Below are positions 1 to 5,398 of a stretch of DNA of 5,398 nt, piece by piece. The stretch covers positions 1 to 5,398 of the forward strand of contig JAJXXI010000406.1 in NCBI GenBank assembly GCA_021781185.1, written 5' to 3'. The stretch's first letter is position 1, and the number at the start of each line of letters is the position of its first letter. Both the position numbers and the translations under genes were made by a program. Under the pieces are notes generated by a model that made no database searches, was not told the origin of the DNA, and saw only the letters and a program-made list of their open reading frames with translations. The stretch comes from a bacterium. GTDB lineage: Bacteria > Verrucomicrobiota > Verrucomicrobiia > Limisphaerales > UBA11358.

Positions 1-118
1 GAATGATTCGGGCCACCTCCCGTCCGTGTTCTGTAAGAATGACGGCTTTGCCGCCGTGGATTACTGGACGGATTACTTTTCCGGTTTCCCGGCGGAGTTC
101 TGTGAGTGTTGCTTGCAC
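1..118 (-). CDS. Phd/YefM-type antitoxin of a type II toxin-antitoxin system, N-terminal part (runs off the left edge)
   Basis: Thirty-nine codons are readable from a GTG at 118-116 to the window edge. The protein begins VQATLTELRRETGKVIRPVI and continues with HGGKAVILTEHGREVARII. This is the classic Phd/YefM opening: a TLTELRR helix, a helix carrying the position next to the bound operator, then a beta hairpin ending in TEHGR.VA.I. In known members this domain dimerises, binds its own promoter and, through a C-terminal tail, neutralises a RelE/YoeB, Doc or PIN-type toxin. The tail and any toxin gene lie beyond position 1, so the toxin class cannot be told. GTG is the only possible start: an in-frame TAA sits four codons upstream at 130-128 and no ATG intervenes. 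There is no Shine-Dalgarno sequence. The gene has the same orientation as the glycosidase genes but begins 50 bases past the GH51 remnant, apparently with its own promoter. Confidence 0.85.
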   Translation of the reverse strand, partial: MQATLTELRRETGKVIRPVIHGGKAVILTEHGREVARII

Positions 119-124
119 ACTGTT

Positions 125-153
125 AAATTACACAAAGTATGCACTTTTGTAAA
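125..153 (-). promoter_or_regulatory. Candidate sigma70-type promoter of the antitoxin gene
   Basis: Minus-strand TTTACA at 153-148 (five of six matches to the -35 consensus) is followed after exactly 17 bases by TAATTT at 130-125. The latter has only three of six matches, but they are the key T, A and final T. The inverted repeat fills the spacer. Transcription would begin around 118, on or beside the GTG start, so the message could be leaderless; that fits the lack of a Shine-Dalgarno sequence. The weak -10 keeps confidence modest. Confidence 0.4.
128..152. promoter_or_regulatory. Imperfect inverted repeat, candidate autoregulatory operator of the antitoxin gene
   Basis: On the minus strand the outer arms are TTACA and TGTAA and the inner arms are AAAGT and ACTTT around GCAT. 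One extra base on one side makes the 25-bp dyad imperfect. It ends nine bases before the antitoxin GTG. Phd/YefM antitoxins are known to bind palindromes overlapping their own promoter; that this is the bound site is inferred from position and symmetry. Confidence 0.55.
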
Positions 154-168
154 CTGATTTTGGACATT

Positions 169-306
169 TCAAGGCTGTATTTTTGGGACGGCGCCGTAAA
201 GCATCGGACTGACGGCCACGCCCGGCTTGTCCATTTGAACCGTGATTTCTGCAGCTGATACGGAGATTGATATGAGCGCGAAGCCGAGGAGGAGTTTGGC
301 TTTCAT
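169..306 (-). pseudogene. Truncated GH51 alpha-L-arabinofuranosidase, N-terminal remnant (45 codons)
   Basis: An ATG at 306-304 opens a 45-residue frame that stops with TGA at 171-169. It begins MKAKLLLGFALISISVSAAE, a convincing signal peptide likely cut near SAA, followed by ITVQMDKPGVAVSPMLYG. That second part matches the start of bacterial GH51 enzymes, where a short beta strand leads into a motif of the form ISPxLYGxFFEEINHAGDGGLY. Here the similarity stops immediately after YG; the last seven residues (AVPKIQP) are unrelated and the (beta/alpha)8 barrel is absent. No other frame downstream restores FFE.INH, so this is a truncation and not a frameshift. Intact relatives have roughly 500 to 800 residues. 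The start lies 16 bases after the GH2 stop, consistent with a former third gene of the operon. An independent small secreted peptide is possible but less likely. Confidence 0.7.
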
Positions 307-322
307 GACTGACAGCATTTGA

Positions 323-2908
323 TCATTGCGCAATCAATGTTCCCATCACCTCTACTTCCGCCAGTGCCGGCGGTTGGCTGGCCGGCGTGCCGGCAATGCT
401 CACGCGCAGAAAACGTCCACGCACGCCCTTGATTGCGGGCTGGGTTTGAATTTTTGCACTGCTCGCATTGTGAGTCTGGTCGGAAATTAATTTCCAGCCG
501 TTCTCGCCGTCATCGGAAATTTCCACCTTGTAGCACCAGTTGCCGTCCGTCGGAAACGTCAACCTGGTCTGGCTGATTGTCGCGATGCGTTCCAAATCCA
601 CGCACCACCATGCATTCGTATCACCGGCGGCGGCCCGCCAGAACGTTGCGGGATTGCCGTCGTTGGCCAGACGGCCGCTGTGGCCGGGCGCCTCGCTGCT
701 GGCCAGCGTCGGATTTTCCGTGCCGAGCGCGACCACCGAACTTGCCGGCGATCCGGTGAACCGCACATACGAACGCGGCTCCACCGACGGCGTTGTGCCG
801 GGAACAAAACTGGGTTTGCCCAGCGAAGTAATTTCAAGCGTCGCGTCCTTCAATCCCGGCGAGGTCGCGCGAACCACCGTTTTGCCGGCGTAATACGAAC
901 GAAATTCCATCGCCGCCTCGCCGTCGCGGATCGCAATGTCCGCATTGGCCGCGAAAGTGATGGACGGGCCGGTGGGAAACTGCCCCGGACCGGACACAAT
1001 CGTCAGCGTCACGGACGGGCAGTTGTTGATGGCATTGCCGTTCTTGTCCACCACAGTCACGATGAGCTGCGCGTCGTCCGTGCCGTCCACGGAATGAAGC
1101 GTGGTCTTGTCCGCCGTCAGCTTCAGCCCGGCGGGAATGCCGTTACCCGGCCATGCCGGCGGCGGGATGTGCCGGTATTCGTTGCGATACCAATACCACA
1201 TGCGCTTGGGCAGACGAAAATAATCCACCATGCCCATCGCACCGAATCTGCGCCCGGCAATGCTGCCGTGGTCGAAGCCGCACCAAAGCGCCTCGCCGCT
1301 GCGCCACGGCAGCCGCCACGAACCGGTCTTGCTTCTGTCCGCGCCGGGCGTGCCCGGCAAGTCGCCCCAACCTGGCTCGTATTTGCCCGGACGATCGGCA
1401 ATGGTTGAGCCGTATTCGGTGACCACATTGGGAATTCCCGGATTGGGAAACAGCCGTGCGCCGTCGCCGTTGTAACCCGCCACGTCACCCAGCTTGTCAA
1501 TGTCGCCGCGCTGACAGCCGCCAATTCCCGCCGGCCGCGTCGGATCCAGTTCATGTGAGCAGGCGACCAATTCGGAAAGAAAATGCCGCACCTTCGGCAT
1601 CACGGATTGATCGCTGAAAAATGGTTCGTTGCACATGCTCCAGACGATGATGCTGGGATGATTGCGGTTGATGCGGATCATGTCGCGCAGGCTCGCCTTC
1701 ACGCTCGCTTCAAAACCGGCGTCGTCCGCCGCGTTCGTCGGATAGGCGCTGGAATTCCAATAGCCGTCGCCCTTGAAGCCGCCGGTGCCCCAGAAACAAT
1801 TCTCCGACCAGAACAACATCCCGATCTGATCGCACGCCGCCGCAAACGCCGGCGCGTGCGGGTAATGCGAGCCGCGAATAAAATCGAATCCGGCTTCCTT
1901 CACCAGGTTCACGTCGCGGAAAAATCCACTGTCGGCCACCGCGTCCCCCCACCCCGCGTGATCCTGATGCACGTTGACGCCTTTGAAATAATAATGCTCG
2001 CCGTTCAGGAAAAACCCTTTATCAGCAGTGAACTTGAACCAGCGGAAGCCGAGCGGCGACATGTAATCATCCACCGGCTTGCCACCATCGAGCACGACGG
2101 TCTTCACCGAATAAAGATTCGGATGTTCCGGCGACCAGAGCCTAGGATTCGCAATCGGCGCGCTGGTCTGGTCGAAGATATTCGTCGCCCCGGCGGCAAT
2201 GGTCGCTATAGATTCCATTTGCGCGACGGTTTTTCCGTTTGCGTCCAGAACCGATGTTTTAACGGTTGCCGGTTTGGCCGCGCCGGAGCTGTTGATCACC
2301 TCGGTTTTCACGTTCACCGTGCCGGCCGTTTTCGAGACCTGCGGCGTGGTGACAAACGTGCCATACCAGGCCACATGCAACGGCGCGGTGACGACCATCC
2401 GCACGTCGCGATAAATGCCACCGGAAAAAGTATGTTCACCGGCACGCGGGGCCAGACGCGGATTCCAAAGGTTGTTCACGCGCACGGCCACGACGTTGTC
2501 GCCGGGCTTGACCGCATCGGTAATGTCAAACGTGAAACCCGTGTAACCGCCCTGGTGTTCACCGATGCGCCGGCCGTTCACATACACCTCGGCGACCTGA
2601 AACACGCCGTCGAATTCCAAGTTGATGCGCTTGCCGCTCCACGCCGCCGGCACCTCGAAATGCTTCCGATACCAGCCGTAGCCGACATAAAACTTGTCCG
2701 ACGCAAAATACGGAAGCGAAAACGAATGCGGCAGGCCGATGTTTTCCCAGTTCACATCGTTGAATGTCATTGCGCCAGCACCGGACGTGTCGCCGAGTTG
2801 AAATTTCCAATCGCGGTTGAAATTGAGATTCTCGCGAAGGCCGGTCGGAGACGCAACCAAGTGGCAGACGACCAGCAAATTAAAAGTGAAGATAAATAGA
2901 GTTTTCAT
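323..2908 (-). CDS. Exported GH2 glycosidase (beta-galactosidase/beta-glucuronidase type) with C-terminal F5/8 type C domain
   Basis: This intact 861-residue protein would hydrolyse terminal beta-linked sugars from a glycan, outside the cytoplasm. Residues 1-19 form a signal peptide ending LVA/SPT. Domains in order are: GH2 sugar-binding jelly roll (about 25-175, including GWYRKHFEVP and VYVNGRRIGEHQGGYTGF), GH2 Ig-like domain (about 180-285), TIM barrel (about 290-585), a further Ig-like domain (about 592-695) and an F5/8 type C/CBM32-like domain (about 728-858, with WWCVDL and GRFLRVS). Catalysis is retaining: the acid/base is E428 in WSMCNEPF and the nucleophile is E498 in VVTEYGS. Both are present, as is the barrel-entry KGVNVHQDH (residues 309-317). 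The ATG overlaps the preceding gene's stop in ATGA, indicating translational coupling. The 600-700-residue core plus two added domains is ordinary for enzymes of polysaccharide utilisation loci. Sugar specificity (galactoside, glucuronide or other) cannot be fixed from sequence alone; the terminal domain suggests binding to galactose-type or uronic polymers. Confidence 0.95.
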   Translation of the reverse strand: MKTLFIFTFNLLVVCHLVASPTGLRENLNFNRDWKFQLGDTSGAGAMTFNDVNWENIGLPHSFSLPYFASDKFYVGYGWYRKHFEVPAAWSGKRINLEFDGVFQVAEVYVNGRRIGEHQGGYTGFTFDITDAVKPGDNVVAVRVNNLWNPRLAPRAGEHTFSGGIYRDVRMVVTAPLHVAWYGTFVTTPQVSKTAGTVNVKTEVINSSGAAKPATVKTSVLDANGKTVAQMESIATIAAGATNIFDQTSAPIANPRLWSPEHPNLYSVKTVVLDGGKPVDDYMSPLGFRWFKFTADKGFFLNGEHYYFKGVNVHQDHAGWGDAVADSGFFRDVNLVKEAGFDFIRGSHYPHAPAFAAACDQIGMLFWSENCFWGTGGFKGDGYWNSSAYPTNAADDAGFEASVKASLRDMIRINRNHPSIIVWSMCNEPFFSDQSVMPKVRHFLSELVACSHELDPTRPAGIGGCQRGDIDKLGDVAGYNGDGARLFPNPGIPNVVTEYGSTIADRPGKYEPGWGDLPGTPGADRSKTGSWRLPWRSGEALWCGFDHGSIAGRRFGAMGMVDYFRLPKRMWYWYRNEYRHIPPPAWPGNGIPAGLKLTADKTTLHSVDGTDDAQLIVTVVDKNGNAINNCPSVTLTIVSGPGQFPTGPSITFAANADIAIRDGEAAMEFRSYYAGKTVVRATSPGLKDATLEITSLGKPSFVPGTTPSVEPRSYVRFTGSPASSVVALGTENPTLASSEAPGHSGRLANDGNPATFWRAAAGDTNAWWCVDLERIATISQTRLTFPTDGNWCYKVEISDDGENGWKLISDQTHNASSAKIQTQPAIKGVRGRFLRVSIAGTPASQPPALAEVEVMGTLIAQ
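2905..2908 (-). promoter_or_regulatory. ATGA start-stop overlap coupling the hydrolase and GH2 genes
   Basis: The GH2 start codon ATG (2908-2906) shares its last two bases with the hydrolase stop TGA (2907-2905). No strong Shine-Dalgarno sequence precedes it, so the ribosome finishing the first gene probably restarts on the second. This marks the two as one transcription unit with linked expression. Confidence 0.85.
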
Positions 2909-4569
2909 GTTTTCGGCTGAATAAAAAATTCCCGTGCCACCGGGGCGGCGGTTTTCACTTTCCGTTCACCGGAAAGACCGTGCTGCCACGCCACCACTGT
3001 CACCTTGACCGGATATTTGGCTCGTGGCGGAATCGGCGTGAATTTCAGCGTGTCACCATCAACCTCTGCCGGGCCTTCGCGGACATAATAATAGACTTTC
3101 AGACCGGCATCGGAGGTCGCGTCAAGTTTGAGGGATTTCACTCCAGCTTTCTGATCCGGAATGGCAGGGAACGTGATGTGTTGCTCCGCGCCTTCGGTGT
3201 TTTGCGGCACGCGGATCACGGCCTGCTGCACCATGCTTTTATACTTCGCATCGCCCGGCTGGCTGGCCCAGACCCAGATGTCGAAATTGCGCCGGTCTTC
3301 GGTCGAGTTCACCCGGTTCATGGCAACCCGAAACGTATGCGGGCCGGTCTGAATCGCCGGGCCGGCGATCTTGTGCAATACAATCGGCCCGCCGCCGGTG
3401 GCGTGGCCGAGCTTTGAACCGGCGGGAAGATAAGCCCAGCGCGCCGCGTTCTGGTTGTGGTTCGCGTCGCCGGGAACAAAATCCATGAACGCCGTTTTTA
3501 GATGAAACGTGACACCGTCTGCGTCGGGAATGAACCGTGGTGTAACCGGCTCGCCACAACCTTCCCCCACCGACATGTCGTCCGAGGTGATGCTCAGGAG
3601 TTGCGGCAGTTTCCCCGGCTGGTCGGCCATGTCATTTTGGATGGACCAGGCCATCTGCCTGTCAAACGCCCAGAACGCCTCCTTCGGATCGCCCTGGTAT
3701 TTGGCGTAAGGCGCGGGTTCCACTGTTCTCGGCTGGTTCAAGTGCCAGCGTTGCACCAGCCAGCCGTGCGTCGGATCCACCGGTTTCAGCACCGGCGGCC
3801 GGTCCAGCGGCGGGTTCAAAGGCAATCGCGCTTCCGCCGCTTTTTGAACAAACATCGCCAGAAACCGGACCAGTTGATCGGAATAATTGAAATGCCCCTC
3901 GCCCGGCTCGGCCAGCATCGCCAGCGGCGTTTGGGGATGCTGATTCCTGTAATCCAACGCCGGCGTCAACCGATCCACGCCATGTTCGCTGTCGCCCCAT
4001 TCATACTCGGCCATCACCATCAAGCCAGGAACGCCGTCAATGTTCCGTTTTCCCCAGTCGGGATTCGGCCGGCCGCTGCCGGGAAATTTTGTCAGCGGTG
4101 CGTCGCCGTGAACGGACAGCACGGCGAGCGTGCGGCCGGGATTCCACGCGGCAAAGTTCCACGGAAAACTCGCACAGGCCGAGTGGCCCAGCGGCACCAC
4201 CGGGGCGAACTTCAATTCCGAATAGCCTGAAACCGCTGCCAGCCGGTTCATTACATCATCAAACTTTTCGCCAGCGCCCTGATTGAAATTGAAAATAAAC
4301 GTAAAGGGTGGCGCAATGAAAACTTCGCCGATATTTTCTTTGGCCAGCATCTCGCGGAAGTCTGGATGTTCCAGAATCCCTTCTTCGATCATGTTGTTCT
4401 GCCCCACGACGACGGCGCGCAGTTGTTTGCAATGCGGCGGAATCCACAAGAACGCCCGGCCTTTGCCCATCGGCACGGACCATTGCCACACGGCGCAATT
4501 GGCGGACTGAATGGCCGAAACCACCATCAGGCTGGCCAGCAGCAAATATTTTCGATAGAGGTGTCGCAT
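2905..4569 (-). CDS. Exported alpha/beta-hydrolase-like protein with beta-rich C-terminal domains, putative carbohydrate esterase
   Basis: This is a 554-residue protein when read from the ATG at 4569-4567. A GTG directly before it (4572-4570) would add one residue; ATG is preferred as the stronger codon. The N-terminus (MRHLYRKYLLLASLMVVSA) is a signal peptide. Residues about 35-245 look like an alpha/beta hydrolase: core strand RAVVVGQNN, nucleophile-elbow-like PLGHSACA with S130, and a late GEGHF with H226 placed as the catalytic histidine. The acid is uncertain; acidic residues in MAEYEWGDSEHG (187-198) are candidates. Residues about 290-465 are an unrecognised beta-rich region, and about 475-530 form an Ig-like module containing SDAGLKVYYYVREGPAEVDG. 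The elbow is GHSAC and does not end in glycine, and no named family can be assigned. Removal of acyl groups from the glycan attacked by the GH2 enzyme is inferred only from the fold and the four-base ATGA overlap. The upstream gap holds a plausible promoter, so this probably heads the operon. Confidence 0.85.
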   Translation of the reverse strand: MRHLYRKYLLLASLMVVSAIQSANCAVWQWSVPMGKGRAFLWIPPHCKQLRAVVVGQNNMIEEGILEHPDFREMLAKENIGEVFIAPPFTFIFNFNQGAGEKFDDVMNRLAAVSGYSELKFAPVVPLGHSACASFPWNFAAWNPGRTLAVLSVHGDAPLTKFPGSGRPNPDWGKRNIDGVPGLMVMAEYEWGDSEHGVDRLTPALDYRNQHPQTPLAMLAEPGEGHFNYSDQLVRFLAMFVQKAAEARLPLNPPLDRPPVLKPVDPTHGWLVQRWHLNQPRTVEPAPYAKYQGDPKEAFWAFDRQMAWSIQNDMADQPGKLPQLLSITSDDMSVGEGCGEPVTPRFIPDADGVTFHLKTAFMDFVPGDANHNQNAARWAYLPAGSKLGHATGGGPIVLHKIAGPAIQTGPHTFRVAMNRVNSTEDRRNFDIWVWASQPGDAKYKSMVQQAVIRVPQNTEGAEQHITFPAIPDQKAGVKSLKLDATSDAGLKVYYYVREGPAEVDGDTLKFTPIPPRAKYPVKVTVVAWQHGLSGERKVKTAAPVAREFFIQPKT

Positions 4570-4593
4570 CACAGCACAATTAATGGCTCACGA

Positions 4594-4621
4594 ATTATCT
4601 TTTGCAACCTGCGAAGGTCAC
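4594..4621 (-). promoter_or_regulatory. Candidate promoter of the hydrolase-GH2 operon
   Basis: On the minus strand GTGACC (4621-4616, four of six matches to TTGACA) is followed after 16 bases by GATAAT (4599-4594, five of six matches to TATAAT). Transcription would start near 4587, giving a leader of roughly 18 bases before the ATG at 4569. No Shine-Dalgarno sequence is seen. A better -35-like TTGACA at 4641-4636 has no -10 at a usable distance. Confidence 0.35.
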
Positions 4622-4626
4622 ATGAT

Positions 4627-4647
4627 TTGACCAATGTCAACAATTGA
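4627..4647. promoter_or_regulatory. Inverted repeat TTGAC-N4-GTCAA with an added TTGA half-site, candidate regulator binding site
   Basis: The plus strand reads TTGAC CAAT GTCAA at 4627-4640, a perfect five-base inverted repeat. It overlaps a second smaller dyad, TCAA CAA TTGA, at 4637-4647. The dyad centre lies about 46 bases upstream of the predicted start of the hydrolase-GH2 message, a typical place for an activator. The regulator is not in the window and the assignment rests on symmetry and position only. Confidence 0.35.
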
Positions 4648-4711
4648 TAAAAAGCTTTCCCTGTAAACTACACGACAGTGGATCATCACCAACCTGATGA
4701 AGCAGCGCATT

Positions 4712-5136
4712 TCATCTTGAGCCGGCCCGCACCGTGACATGATCGAAAACCGCCTTGTTTATACTGTCTTCTCTTGCCTGGCGGTCGCCAGGCCAACGAG
4801 ACATTGATTCGACATAGACCCCATGCGCGACCCGACTTTGTCACACCCGGTGCAATCCACGTCTGCCATCCGGCCCATGTTGGCGTGCGTGTCGGGCCGC
4901 CAATCCGCCCGAGCCTCCGAATCATCGAGCAGGCGGTTCCAGCCATCAATCCACGGATGATTCCCCGCCAGCACGTTGGTTTTCATCCGCTGCAAATCCG
5001 CCAAGGTGAGCAGACCACCGGGATGAATAAACGCCTGGGCCGGCAAGGTGCCGGCGATCCCCCAAAAAACCGTCGTCACCAGCACCGACGCGTTCCTGAT
5101 ATGTCGCAAGGTTCGGAGTAATTTCATCGCTATCAT
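4712..5136 (-). pseudogene. Deleted and frameshifted alginate-lyase-like gene fused to a concanavalin-like domain tail
   Basis: The frame opens at ATG 5136 (a second ATG at 5127 gives MKLLRTL and is equally likely) and stops at 4759 after 125 residues. Residues 1-35 are a signal peptide ending LPAQA. Then comes FIHPGGLLTLADLQRMK, a spacer and HPWIDGWNRLLDD up to ANMG (about residues 36-88). This is the characteristic start of exported proteins with an alginate-lyase/heparinase-like alpha-toroid. The expected helical domain never follows. From about residue 99 (KVGSRMGSMSNQCLVGLA) the sequence resembles the last strands of a concanavalin-A-like/DUF1349-type domain. After TARQE the stop is reached, but the neighbouring frame continues EDSINKAVFDHVTVRAGSR to a TGA at 4714-4712. 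That is the usual VGLA...FDHVTV ending of such domains, so a frameshift lies about 4766-4776. The catalytic part is missing, so the product should be inactive. A genuine small exported protein is the alternative. The concanavalin assignment is less secure than the lyase-like start. Confidence 0.6.
4777..4792. repeat. Short perfect dyad CCTGGCG-GT-CGCCAGG inside the pseudogene
   Basis: Seven-base arms flank two bases, or equivalently a six-base stem carries a GGTC loop. It sits next to the inferred frameshift. No T-run follows on either strand, so it is not a Rho-independent terminator. A chance or codon-driven origin is possible. Confidence 0.4.
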
Positions 5137-5163
5137 TTTATTTGTAATTCATTTCACTGCGTT

Positions 5164-5179
5164 CCCTGACGCTTCAGGG
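5164..5179. repeat. Six-base stem with tetraloop over the stop codon of the GH35-type gene
   Basis: The minus-strand transcript would read CCCTGA AGCG TCAGGG, a perfect six-base stem with a four-base loop. The GH35-type gene's TGA stop (5176-5174) lies in the 5' arm. Downstream is AACGCAGTGAAATG with no T-run, so it is not a standard Rho-independent terminator. It could protect an mRNA 3' end or separate expression of the two neighbouring genes; this is inference. Confidence 0.4.
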
Positions 5180-5398
5180 TAATAATTCGGCGGAATCGGG
5201 ATACGGCGCCATTTCGGCGGCATGTAGTTCCGCGCCATTGATCGTCTGCTGTAGGCCGAGCACGAGCACGTTCGTCTGGCCGTTGCCAAACTTCAACCAG
5301 CATTCCGGCAGGAAAAACTCCCGCTGCGGACCGATTTCCCAATGCCGTCCAATGTCGTGGCCATTGAGCCACATATAACCGTTGCCGGAGGCGTTGAT
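5174..5398 (-). CDS. GH35-type beta-galactosidase, C-terminal end (enters from the right edge)
   Basis: Seventy-four residues and the TGA stop (5176-5174) are visible. They begin INASGNGYMWLNGHDIGRHW and continue with EIGPQREFFLPECWLKFG and NVLVLGLQQT. The string GYxWLNGHxIGRxWxIGPQ...LPxxWL...NxxxLxL is the signature of the last jelly-roll (galactose-binding-like) domain of GH35 beta-galactosidases, where it stabilises the barrel domain. Catalytic residues would lie beyond the right edge, so activity cannot be judged. Related C-terminal domains occur in a few other glycosidases, so the family call is strong but not exclusive. The gene ends 37 bases before the ATG at 5136 of the broken lyase-like gene, in the same orientation, and probably once shared a message with it. 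Confidence 0.8.
   Translation of the reverse strand: MNASGNGYMWLNGHDIGRHWEIGPQREFFLPECWLKFGNGQTNVLVLGLQQTINGAELHAAEMAPYPDSAELLP

Noticed and set aside
325..334. Palindrome ATTGCGCAAT at the end of the GH2 gene, as a possible terminator
   Set aside because: It has no loop and no T-run, and is encoded by the last codons of the protein; ten bases of symmetry is not enough to call a site.
680..1408. Open frame of 242 codons on the plus strand opposite the GH2 C-terminal half
   Set aside because: Arg-rich shadow frame with no family resemblance and no start signal.
1583..2899. Open frame of 438 codons on the plus strand opposite the GH2 gene
   Set aside because: It lies entirely antisense to a gene with clear catalytic residues. 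Its product is rich in Arg, His and Val with no domain, as expected from the complement of high-GC coding DNA.
3502..4230. Open frame of 242 codons on the plus strand opposite the hydrolase gene
   Set aside because: Arg/His/Gln-rich low-information sequence with no recognisable motif; a complement shadow of the real gene.
4650..4680. Minus-strand TGTA-GTT-TACA followed by GGGAAAGCTTTTT, as a Rho-independent terminator after the lyase-like stub
   Set aside because: The stem is only four weak pairs and does not directly abut the T-run, so it would not be stable.
5138..5152. Four-codon frame ATG AAT TAC AAA TAA just before the ATG at 5136
   Set aside because: Too short to distinguish from chance, and the downstream gene is broken, so a regulatory leader peptide cannot be supported.
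1..5398. Insertion sequence, integrase, attachment site or CRISPR array explaining the gene truncations
   Set aside because: I found no transposase or integrase fragment, no regularly spaced repeats and no flanking direct repeats at the inferred break points.

Overview
The window is a piece of a bacterial polysaccharide-degradation locus in which every recognisable gene lies on the minus strand (transcription runs from high to low coordinates). Exported glycoside hydrolases without TonB/SusD partners, an alginate-lyase-like leader, Ig-like and concanavalin-like add-on domains, moderately high GC and weak or absent Shine-Dalgarno sequences together suggest a Verrucomicrobiota/Planctomycetota-type glycan degrader. 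This assignment is inference from protein style; no RNA gene or other marker is present to prove it.

Layout in transcription order. (1) 5398-5174: the C-terminal end of a GH35-type beta-galactosidase that enters from the right edge, with a small hairpin over its stop codon. (2) 5136-4712: a short broken gene. It has a signal peptide and the start of an alginate-lyase/heparinase-like enzyme, then jumps to what looks like the last strands of a concanavalin-A-like domain, with a frameshift. It reads as an internal-deletion pseudogene. (3) 4711-4573: an intergenic region with a candidate promoter and a TTGAC-N4-GTCAA dyad. (4) 4569-2905: an exported alpha/beta-hydrolase-like protein with beta-rich C-terminal domains. 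(5) 2908-323: an intact, exported, multidomain GH2 glycosidase with a C-terminal F5/8 type C (CBM32-like) domain, overlapping gene 4 by ATGA. (6) 306-169: a 45-residue remnant of a GH51 alpha-L-arabinofuranosidase, 16 bases after the GH2 stop and cut off just after its family start motif. (7) 118-1: the first 39 residues of a Phd/YefM-type antitoxin, running off the left edge. It is preceded by a 25-bp imperfect dyad lying between candidate -35 and -10 elements.

Functionally, the intact pair (hydrolase/esterase plus GH2) would act outside the cytoplasm on a beta-galactoside- or beta-glucuronide-containing glycan. The GH35 end and the GH51 and lyase-like remnants point to an arabinogalactan-, pectin- or algal-type substrate, but the exact glycan cannot be read from the window. 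The most notable aspect is decay: two genes around the intact pair have been reduced to N-terminal stubs, and the GH51 stub ends almost exactly where a toxin-antitoxin promoter begins. I see no CRISPR array, insertion sequence, defence island or clearly new system here.
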